A stretch of DNA of 64,000 bases, from positions 124,001 through 188,000 of the forward strand of contig NZ_JAPIVO010000005.1 in NCBI RefSeq assembly GCF_026239655.1, written 5' to 3'. Source of the DNA: Pedobacter sp. MR2016-24. Lineage in GTDB: Bacteria; Bacteroidota; Bacteroidia; Sphingobacteriales; Sphingobacteriaceae. The notes below the pieces were generated by a model. It did no database searches, was not told the DNA's origin, and was given only the letters and a program-made list of their open reading frames with translations. Below, piece by piece: positions 54,401 through 61,479 of this stretch. Positions within the stretch are counted from its first letter, which is position 1. Each line of letters opens with the position of its first letter. Made by a program: the position numbers and the translations under genes.

Positions 54401-54762
54401 TCACCAAGGGTAACCCTAATGTTTTCTCTTCCGTTCACAGCAACTTCTTCTGTTTTAAATCCAACATAAGAGATCAGGAGTATAGCTTTATCATCCGGAA
54501 CCTGTATGGTAAATTTACCATTAGCATCTGTAGTCGCACTTCCTGTTCCGCCTTTAACCTTAATGGAAACACCCGGTAATGCTAAACCTTGTTTATCAGT
54601 CACCGTCCCGGTTATCCTAAGGAATTGTTTCAATTCATGAATTTCTGCTGATGCAGGAATGGCAGCCTGTGCAACATTGATCGTTGCACCCATAAGTAAG
54701 AACAGAGGGACTATCCTTCTGCATAATAACGAGGCATAACTTTCTATAGTAAAAATTTTCAT
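51424..54762 (-). CDS. SusC/RagA TonB-linked receptor
   Basis: This roughly 1112-residue receptor (ATG at 54762; a longer frame starts at 54786) has a signal peptide, a CarboxypepD_reg-like domain (GTVTDKQGLALPGVSIKVKGG), a plug opening with LTEVVVTALGISREKKSLGYAAQEI and a barrel ending in SWGLNLNFNF. It lacks an STN domain. The plug start is of the TALGISREKK type, shared with the SusC at 56675-59935, so the two are probably related paralogues. It is paired with the SusD and phospholipase C genes downstream. Confidence 0.95.
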   Translation of the reverse strand: MKIFTIESYASLLCRRIVPLFLLMGATINVAQAAIPASAEIHELKQFLRITGTVTDKQGLALPGVSIKVKGGTGSATTDANGKFTIQVPDDKAILLISYVGFKTEEVAVNGRENIRVTLGEDSNELTEVVVTALGISREKKSLGYAAQEIKGDELDKARETNFSAGLAGKVAGLTVMSSPSGVGGSARVTIRGDKSLNINNNQPLYIIDGVPISNETYGSSGESFQEVDYGNGASLINPDDIATINVLKGANAAALYGSRAANGVILITTKTGKRGKGVGISVNSGVTFESPLVLPKFQKQYGQGNEGLFSFTDGLNNGLNDGVDESWGPAFNGQLIPQFDSPTSNGYRGGDIYLLNDGTPGAAANLAARGTINATPWLNRFNLNDFYETGVTTNNNIALSAANDKGDFRFSYTNLYQKGIVPNTDLKRNTLAFNAGYNLTPKLNVKAGVNYTLSNSGNRPSISYGTENIIYLLNNWMGQQVDLNSLKDYWMPGKENIQQYNFNYNYHDNPYFNLYENTNAQNAHRLIGNVALKYDVTDWLNIMLRGATDYGNELRQRKRAFSTQRFPQGSYREERIENTETNFDFLISANRSLNQDFKVSLNAGGNARINNTDQVSNSTRQLLTPGIYSLNNTAIPLITDVFSPGKRVNSLYGFGQLAYKDYLFLDLTARNDWSSALTIPTPYAMLGITDNSYFYPSASLSMLISEMYKLPEWISYGKLRLSAAAGGNDTSPYTFSQAFLRQDPVGGNPVFSTPSVLRNYNVKPEKSTSLEGGLEWKFLNNRLGFDLSYYHVITKNQILNNVPVSVTSGYETMILNAGEIQNSGLELSLNIVPVKTNFRWDIDLNFSANRSKVIKLDDQVTNYVMASKEAIAIEARVGERMGDMYGLVYARVTDPSSPYFGQVINNESGRPLSGGTRERLGNYNPDWLAGVRNSFSYKGVNLSVLFDIRHGGKVYSLTQVVGREAGQLIETLEGRADGYDKSLPGNGVFSPGVIQNADGTYRPNDKELSAREWGSAFSGGRSIAEPATFDASFIKLRELRLGYSIPSAFLQKYKITNMAISVVGRNLWMHAKAPHIDPEQIALDGGTYVPGVESSSIPTTRSWGLNLNFNF

Positions 54763-55078
54763 ATGGGAATTGGTTAAGATTCCCACAATTATAATGCTCC
54801 TGTATGACTACCAAAGACAGGGTATATTAACTTATTATGAAGATTTTAATCTCGTAAACACCATTAACTTGTCATGAACCATCAAGAAAAACTGAAACTT
54901 TATATAGAACTCACAATTAGTTGATTTACAATAATTATTACTGGTATAAAATTTCAAAAAAAATAAAACGAAACCTGTATGAGATCTTGTAAATGCTCCC
55001 GGAAGATGGTTAATACACAAAAAAAAGGGGAGATTATGACTAGCATAACCTCCCCTTCTATCCGAATTATTTTCTGAA
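54763..55078. other. gap between two SusCD operons
   Basis: These 316 bases hold the leader and promoter of the SusC at 51424-54762 and the terminator of the upstream SusCD operon. I see no open frame that looks coding and no further structure. Confidence 0.5.
55017..55057 (-). terminator. intrinsic terminator of the second SusCD operon
   Basis: A 14-base stem with one mismatch (55025-55038 with 55044-55057, AAGGGGAG arm) has a 5-base loop. On the minus strand it is followed by a run of T. It lies 21 bases after the SusD stop. Confidence 0.85.
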
Positions 55079-56656
55079 TTATGGCATCCAGAAGATCTTG
55101 TTTGTACGGGTATCTTTAGCTTGTACAGCCTGGTAATTCACACTGTTATTTGACTTCTCTACAGAAGGGTAAAGCAAGCGTGCAGGTGGAAGATTGAAAC
55201 CAGATAAGTTAGCAGTTGGAAAAGTTAAAGCAGGAATACCTGTTCTGCGATACTCAGCCCAGGCATGCTGCGCCTGTAGAAAGCCAAAGTGCAACCACTT
55301 CTGTGTACCAATCATAGTTAACTTATTCGCAGTAGTTCCTGTATAAGCGATAGTAGAGGTAGTCACAAATGTAGTCACATCAGCCGGGCTTGGTTTATCT
55401 ACTTTTTTAAGATCACCAATAGAGTTCAGATAGTAGTAAAAAGTAACCGATTGCGCAACTGCCGTTTCATAATTGGTTTTCGCAGTCGCAGTGTTACCCC
55501 AACGTTCCTGGGCTTCTGCTTTTAAAAAGTTCACTTCTGATGCAGTGATTACTACCCCTGGCAACATTTTATTCATCCAGATAGTAGCCGAATCAATTAC
55601 TGCATAATCCTGAAAATTCGCATCTACCTCGGCTGCATTAAATGTAATAGGCATAGCTCTATAGGTTGCATTAGGTGTAAATACACCTGATGCTGATGTA
55701 CGACCATACTTATCAAACAATACAGGGATCCTTGGATCGTTTGAAGGATTCATCACCTTATTCAACATAAAATCTGGTGCATAATGACTTGGTAATTCTC
55801 TAAGTGCATCGATTAATGAACTGTTATTGGTCAATAGCGGTCTTAATAAAATATCAGTAGTCAATGGGTTATAATCGACAGCATTATTACCATCCAACAA
55901 TGGATAAGTTGTAGGATTATTTAACATTTCCAGCACAGCCGGACGTGCAACACTTTCGTTAACCGTTGATATGCGCATCAGCAATCTCAGGCGAACAGAA
56001 TTCGCGTAGCGTTTCCATTTATCAATGCTTCCGCTATTTAAAATATCAGCCTTATTGAAATCTGCATTTGTAGTGGCAGTACCAAAAAAAGCACCTGAAG
56101 TTTTCAAGCCATCCAGAATCAGGTTATACAATTGTACCTGATCATCAAATTTAGGCAATTTGATGATATTAGAGCTCGGCAGACTTCCTGCTTCGCTGAA
56201 AGGGATATCACCAAAATCATCTACCATTTGTGCTGTCTGGTCATATAAAATTACCTTCGCTGCTTCCATGTAAATTTGTTTCGATGCTTTCTCTCCTTCT
56301 GGCAATGCAGCATAGGTTTTCTCCATCGCACGGTATATACCTAAAACGCCCGGGGCATAATAGTCTGTCCAGAAACCATTGATATAACCATCCTGCTGCT
56401 CATACATACTGTTATCAGGATAAGTAAATGCAGTTTGTGCATATACAGATGCGTGCATCAGTAAAAATGTACGCAGATTCCAGTAAGATGGTCTTACACG
56501 GTCATTATTAATCAAATCTGTTAAAAATCCTGGCAAACTAGCTGTCGTAGAGGATTCAGGGTTATTAAACTTCTCTTCAAGGCTTTTTTTACATCCGCTG
56601 AAGGTCATGACAACCAGGGAAGAAAATAAGACCGTTTTTATAATTGAATGTTTCAT
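55079..56656 (-). CDS. SusD/RagB-family lipoprotein
   Basis: The roughly 525-residue lipoprotein (ATG at 56656; the longer frame from 56674 would touch the SusC stop) has a lipobox ending at Cys22 (TFSGC). SusD-like_2 features include the pattern around MYEQQDGYINGFWTDYYAPG, the helical core (VRLRLLMRISTVNESVARP) and the tail HFGFLQAQHAWAEYRRTGIPAL. It starts 18 bases after the SusC gene and ends in front of a terminator. It would capture the substrate for that receptor. Confidence 0.95.
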   Translation of the reverse strand: MKHSIIKTVLFSSLVVMTFSGCKKSLEEKFNNPESSTTASLPGFLTDLINNDRVRPSYWNLRTFLLMHASVYAQTAFTYPDNSMYEQQDGYINGFWTDYYAPGVLGIYRAMEKTYAALPEGEKASKQIYMEAAKVILYDQTAQMVDDFGDIPFSEAGSLPSSNIIKLPKFDDQVQLYNLILDGLKTSGAFFGTATTNADFNKADILNSGSIDKWKRYANSVRLRLLMRISTVNESVARPAVLEMLNNPTTYPLLDGNNAVDYNPLTTDILLRPLLTNNSSLIDALRELPSHYAPDFMLNKVMNPSNDPRIPVLFDKYGRTSASGVFTPNATYRAMPITFNAAEVDANFQDYAVIDSATIWMNKMLPGVVITASEVNFLKAEAQERWGNTATAKTNYETAVAQSVTFYYYLNSIGDLKKVDKPSPADVTTFVTTSTIAYTGTTANKLTMIGTQKWLHFGFLQAQHAWAEYRRTGIPALTFPTANLSGFNLPPARLLYPSVEKSNNSVNYQAVQAKDTRTNKIFWMP

Positions 56657-56674
56657 CTCTTTAATTTTTAGCAA

Positions 56675-59600
56675 TTAGAATTTAGCATTTAATGAAATTC
56701 CGAAACTACGTGTAGCAGCAGTAGAACCCATATCTATACCTTGTGAATACCATTGGTTACCAACCGGAGCTTCAGGATCAAGATTATCGATAGTTTTCCA
56801 GAAATAGAACAGGTTACGGCCGATCAGCGAAAAACGCAGATTGGTCATGCCTATCTTCTTAGCAAACCTATCATTTACAGTATATCCGATAATCGCTTCA
56901 CGCATTTTGATAAAGCTGTTATCAAAAATCATTGCTTTTTCATTCCATGCATTATTTCCATCATCATATTCGTTCATGTAGAACTCAGCACCTGTTAAAT
57001 GTTTTGTATTTACTGCTCCAGTAGTTTCATTTACACCTTCTAAAGTGATGCCTGTTTCACGCAGCGCCAAAGTGTTTTCGTACTGACCAGTACCCATCGC
57101 ATACTTAAGCGGAGCAGATACCATCTGACCTCCAAAACGGTAATCAGCTGTAAAATCGAAGGTCCAGCTTTTGTATCTGAAAGTATTCGTCAAACCACCA
57201 ATTGCTTTAGGAAGAATGTTGCCACCAATAACATATCTTGATTTATCAATTACATACAAACCATCGTCGTTGATCAGGAACTGACCAGCTGCATTTGTTG
57301 CACGTGGATAAACCATAATATCACCTAATTTCTGTCCTGGTTTTGCACTTACCCTAACCGCAGAACCTTGTGATTCATAAAAAATCAGTTCAGGAACATT
57401 AGCATCTAAAGAGACAAGTTTTGAAGTATTGGATGAATAGTTCAAGCGTGTAGTCCATGTAAAATCAGGAGTAGAAATTGCTGTACCTGTCAGGGAAACC
57501 TCTAAACCTTTGTTTGAAATCTCACCTACGTTTACCAGTTGACTGGTAGCACCTGCAGAAGGCGCAGCAGTCAAACTCAGAATCTGATTTTTAATGTTAT
57601 TGCTGTAATAACTCACATCAACACCAACTCTGCTTTTGAAAAATCTTAACTCTGTACCGAACTCGTTTTCATATTTACGTTCAGGTTTTAAATCTAAATT
57701 ACCATAGGCACCTGGCAAGGTTAATGAAGGCACAGGACCATTTACTGTCTGTAATGGCGTTTGGTTATAAGCGATATTTGCTTTATAAATAGGTGCATCA
57801 TTTCCTACAACACCGTAAGATGCTCTAAGTTTACCATAACTGAAAGGCTCTGCCAGTTTAAATGCTTCACTGAAAACAAAACCTGAGTTAAAGGAGTAAT
57901 AATTATAATTGTTATTTTGTGCAGGTAGTGTAGAAGAATATTCTGAACGCCCTGTCGCTTCAAGGAATGCGTAATTTTTATAAGAAAAGTTAGCAATACC
58001 CACATAAGCGTACTTTAATAGTTCCTGTCTCCTGGTTTTACCATCTGATAAACCATTATTGATCACACCTAGAGAGTTACTCAGGGCGAAAAAATTCTCT
58101 GAAATTAAACCAGATGCTGTTGAAGCATACTGATCTTTATAATGTTCAGATCTGGATTGAAAACCACCTGTTAATGAGAAGTCAAAATCAGATGCAATTT
58201 TATCAGTATAGGTCAACAATGCATCCCCATACACAATATTATATGCCCCTGTAGATAGCGCATACGATCCTGTACTTTCAGAACCGTTATAAGCCAATGC
58301 ATATTCATTGTATCTTTTATCTTCGGTAGTTGCAGTAGTAACATCTGATCCAATCCTTCCTCTCAGTTTCAACTTATTGATAATGTTGTAATTCAAGGTA
58401 GCACTTGACAATAAACGGTTTTCGTTTTCGTCATAGCTGTTTTTGTATTGATTCCAGAAGAAATCCAATAAACCTGTCGCTCTCATCGGGTAAGCGAATG
58501 CTTCAGGTCTGCCAGAGTTGAAAGTTGAATATTTGTATCCGGCCGAAGTCTGATAAATCGATTTCATCAAATCCATGTCTTCAGCGCGACTGAAAAATCC
58601 ATTATAGGCATTTAATACATTCCCAAGCAAACCTGAACGGTTATGTGTTTTTGTATTGATGTAATTTACAATCACGTCAGCTGATAACTTATCATTTAAT
58701 TTTATCGTACTGTTAATACCAAAAGTATTACGTTGTTGCGTACTTCCTGGTGTTATACCTTTATAGTCCATACGGGTAGCAGAGAAACGATAGTTCAGCT
58801 TATCCGTCTGATTAGAGATACTTACGTTAGCATTTGAATTGTAACCTGTATCAAAAATATCTTTAAAGTTATCCGGCTGAGCTGAATATGGACGAACAGA
58901 GCCATCCCACCATGTCACATCACGACCGTCAAATCTGGGACCAAATTGTGCATAAGCTCTGAAGAATGGTCTTAATCCACCAACCGCTTTAGCGTCTGGT
59001 ATCCATCCTTCAGCATTGCCGTTGATGGCCTGGTTATTCACCGCATCGTAACCCGGACCAAATTCATTTTGAAACTTTGGTAAAAATGCAGCATTTTCTA
59101 CAGACGCAGTGTAATTGAAGTCTATACCTAAACCGCGATTTTTCGATCCTTTTTTGGTTGTAATTACAATTACGCCACTTGCCGCATCAGAACCATATAA
59201 GGCACTTGCACTTGCACCTTTCAGAATAGTCAGACTTTCAATATCTGCAGGATTGATATCCAGCATACCGTTTCCTTTGATACGGTCATTTGACCAGATA
59301 CCATTGCCACCTGCATTGCCTAATCCACCATTATTGTTGGCACCATCGGGTCCGTTTTGCTGATCGTTACGGATCATTACCCCATCCACAACATACAATG
59401 GCTGACGGTTGTAAGATAAAGAGTTGATACCCCTGATCTGTACGTTTACCGCACTGCTTGATCCGCCGGGTGCTGTAGTGATCTTTACACCCGCTGCTTT
59501 ACCATATAAGGCAGAGCCGAAGTTGGTATTTCCAGACTGAGTAATCTCTTTAGCAGTTACCGTACTTACGGCATAACCTAAAGCTTTAGTTTCTTTTTTA

Positions 59601-59935
59601 ATACCTAATGAAGTTACCACAACCTCATTCAGCGCATTTGCATTTTCAGCAATTGACACATTCAAAGTAGATGAAGCACCTACAGTTAACTCTTTTGGCG
59701 TATAGCCAATCATAGAAAATACAAGGACAGCACCTTCACTTACAGTGATGGAGTACTTTCCCTCGCCATTGGTAACGGTACCAGTTGCGGTGCCTTTTAC
59801 CTTTACGTTTACACCCGGCACAGGATTGCGGGTTTCATCAGTCACCGTTCCAGTGACTGGCTTTTGTGCATATGCCGCTACTGTCAGGAGAGATAACAGT
59901 AAAACAGCGAAACACCTTTGATAGAATTGTTTCAT
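56675..59935 (-). CDS. SusC/RagA TonB-linked receptor
   Basis: This 1086-residue receptor has a signal peptide (1-23), a CarboxypepD_reg-like domain (about 25-100), the plug (LNEVVVTSLGIKKETKALGYAVST, YGKAAGVKITTAPGGSSSAVN) and a barrel ending in RSFGISLNAKF. No STN domain is present. The gene lies 67 bases downstream of the ROK regulator gene on the same strand, so the ROK protein may control it in response to a sugar. The SusD partner follows. Confidence 0.95.
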   Translation of the reverse strand: MKQFYQRCFAVLLLSLLTVAAYAQKPVTGTVTDETRNPVPGVNVKVKGTATGTVTNGEGKYSITVSEGAVLVFSMIGYTPKELTVGASSTLNVSIAENANALNEVVVTSLGIKKETKALGYAVSTVTAKEITQSGNTNFGSALYGKAAGVKITTAPGGSSSAVNVQIRGINSLSYNRQPLYVVDGVMIRNDQQNGPDGANNNGGLGNAGGNGIWSNDRIKGNGMLDINPADIESLTILKGASASALYGSDAASGVIVITTKKGSKNRGLGIDFNYTASVENAAFLPKFQNEFGPGYDAVNNQAINGNAEGWIPDAKAVGGLRPFFRAYAQFGPRFDGRDVTWWDGSVRPYSAQPDNFKDIFDTGYNSNANVSISNQTDKLNYRFSATRMDYKGITPGSTQQRNTFGINSTIKLNDKLSADVIVNYINTKTHNRSGLLGNVLNAYNGFFSRAEDMDLMKSIYQTSAGYKYSTFNSGRPEAFAYPMRATGLLDFFWNQYKNSYDENENRLLSSATLNYNIINKLKLRGRIGSDVTTATTEDKRYNEYALAYNGSESTGSYALSTGAYNIVYGDALLTYTDKIASDFDFSLTGGFQSRSEHYKDQYASTASGLISENFFALSNSLGVINNGLSDGKTRRQELLKYAYVGIANFSYKNYAFLEATGRSEYSSTLPAQNNNYNYYSFNSGFVFSEAFKLAEPFSYGKLRASYGVVGNDAPIYKANIAYNQTPLQTVNGPVPSLTLPGAYGNLDLKPERKYENEFGTELRFFKSRVGVDVSYYSNNIKNQILSLTAAPSAGATSQLVNVGEISNKGLEVSLTGTAISTPDFTWTTRLNYSSNTSKLVSLDANVPELIFYESQGSAVRVSAKPGQKLGDIMVYPRATNAAGQFLINDDGLYVIDKSRYVIGGNILPKAIGGLTNTFRYKSWTFDFTADYRFGGQMVSAPLKYAMGTGQYENTLALRETGITLEGVNETTGAVNTKHLTGAEFYMNEYDDGNNAWNEKAMIFDNSFIKMREAIIGYTVNDRFAKKIGMTNLRFSLIGRNLFYFWKTIDNLDPEAPVGNQWYSQGIDMGSTAATRSFGISLNAKF

Positions 59936-60002
59936 AGCTTTTGATTAGTTTGTTTAGGGAAAATTTGATTTGTTGTTGTTTATATACGTGATAATGGATA
60001 GG

Positions 60003-61214
60003 CTAAGGATGTTCGAATTCGCAATTTTCTATGACCAGTGCTGCTGCACCCAGTAATTCGGAATCATGCGCTAGTTTAGACACTTTAATTTCTGTCTGAT
60101 CTGCCAGTCTTGCAATGCAGAATTCATTAATTGCCTGTTGTATCGGTGCTGTAATTATTTTTCCGGCTATAGCTCCTCTCCCGCTCAGCACAATCAGGTT
60201 TGGATTCATTATATGGATTAAAGTAGAAAGACCCTTTCCGATCAAAAATGCGGCATCAGATAAGACAGATACCGCTAAAGGATCTCCAGCTTTCGCAGCA
60301 TCCAGAAAATGATCACCTCTCAACTTTGTTTCATCTGTGAATAACCGCTTTAAACTGGATTCCGCACCACCAGCCATTTCTGCTTCTGCGCGCTCTACTA
60401 ATGCCCACAAGGAAGTATCTACTTCCAGGCATCCTCTTTTGCCGCAGGAACACAGTTTATTGCTCTGTGAAACGGGGATATGACTAAACTCGCCCGCATA
60501 ACCACTATGACCTCTGAACTGAATACCGTTAATGATCATGCCGAGACCTATACCCCAGCCTATATTGACTACCATGACATCCTTATAGCCTTTAGCCATA
60601 CCAAACTTTAATTCGGCCATGGCAATTAAACTGGAGTCGTTGTCTATATATACAGGTAAGCCTATGGCCGCAGTAAGGTGATCTCTCACATTTCCACCAT
60701 CTGCATTTTTGAAGAAACTATGGTTAATCCCCTGTTCTGCATTCATGAAACCCGGCATTCCGATACCTATCCCCAAAAACTGACCTTCAGGAATTCCTGA
60801 TAAGGCAATGTTTTCCTCTATAAATCGTATGAGTTTATGTAAAGCATCCTCATCATTGGCCAGATCGAGTGGCATCATTTTCACCAGATCCTGCTTGTCA
60901 TTTAATAAATCATAGATCACAAATTTTGTCACCAGCTGATCCATCGCCACAGCAACGATATAGTTGGGCTTCTCCTTATTTAGTAAATACGTTAGTGCCC
61001 TGCGACCGCCCGTTGATGGAGCTAAACCATATTCCACAACATAACCATCAGTAATAAGATCATTTACGATAGTAGTCACCAGCGGAATACTCTTATGGCT
61101 CAATGCACTCAACTCGGTTATAGTCAACATTTCACTGTAGTAGAGCTGTCTGATAATCTCAGTCCTTATTTTACTATAATTCTTAATTGTGGTGTTCAGG
61201 GAGACGTGCTTCAT
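60003..61214 (-). CDS. ROK-family transcriptional regulator (NagC/XylR type)
   Basis: The 403-residue protein has an N-terminal winged helix-turn-helix (about 15-65: EMLTITELSALSHKSIPLVTTIVNDL) and a ROK sugar-binding/kinase-like domain (about 80-400), with IGIGMPGFMNAE, the zinc motif GEFSHIPV...CSCGKRGC (His245, Cys255, Cys257, Cys262) and VNIGWGIGLGMIING. It probably represses or activates a nearby glycan operon in response to a sugar. The best candidates are the SusC operon directly downstream and the divergent SusC at 61480. Confidence 0.93.
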   Translation of the reverse strand: MKHVSLNTTIKNYSKIRTEIIRQLYYSEMLTITELSALSHKSIPLVTTIVNDLITDGYVVEYGLAPSTGGRRALTYLLNKEKPNYIVAVAMDQLVTKFVIYDLLNDKQDLVKMMPLDLANDEDALHKLIRFIEENIALSGIPEGQFLGIGIGMPGFMNAEQGINHSFFKNADGGNVRDHLTAAIGLPVYIDNDSSLIAMAELKFGMAKGYKDVMVVNIGWGIGLGMIINGIQFRGHSGYAGEFSHIPVSQSNKLCSCGKRGCLEVDTSLWALVERAEAEMAGGAESSLKRLFTDETKLRGDHFLDAAKAGDPLAVSVLSDAAFLIGKGLSTLIHIMNPNLIVLSGRGAIAGKIITAPIQQAINEFCIARLADQTEIKVSKLAHDSELLGAAALVIENCEFEHP

Positions 61215-61294
61215 TATTAATCAAACTTAAATTATAATTTTTACAAAAAAGCGAACTTTCTAAATTATTTTTTATGTTATGCCAATTATTATAT

Positions 61295-61302
61295 TAAATT
61301 TG
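61295..61302 (+). promoter_or_regulatory. candidate minus-7 element upstream of SusC at 61480
   Basis: TAAATTTG fits TAnnTTTG, and its surroundings (ATTAAATTTGGTTA) repeat those of the element at 31060. No good minus-33 TTG is seen at the normal distance, so it may be a shared regulatory word rather than a core promoter. Confidence 0.3.
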
Positions 61303-61370
61303 GTTAAGTATTGAAAAAAATAGCATTATTTTCTTTGAAGGCAAGGAAGATTGATTATTTTTATTAATAC

Positions 61371-61382
61371 TAAAACGTTTTA
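61371..61382. promoter_or_regulatory. perfect palindrome TAAAACGTTTTA
   Basis: This 12-base perfect palindrome with a central CG lies between the ROK gene and the divergent SusC, 98 bases before the SusC start. A near copy is at 31102. It looks like a LacI-family or similar operator. Confidence 0.45.
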
Positions 61383-61479
61383 TTAACTAAAAGAGGCTAA
61401 ACATCTATTATCTGACAGGAATTCCTGAGGCTCGTCGCCCTCCCACCCTAAAAACAATCACAAACCAAATTTAAAACTT

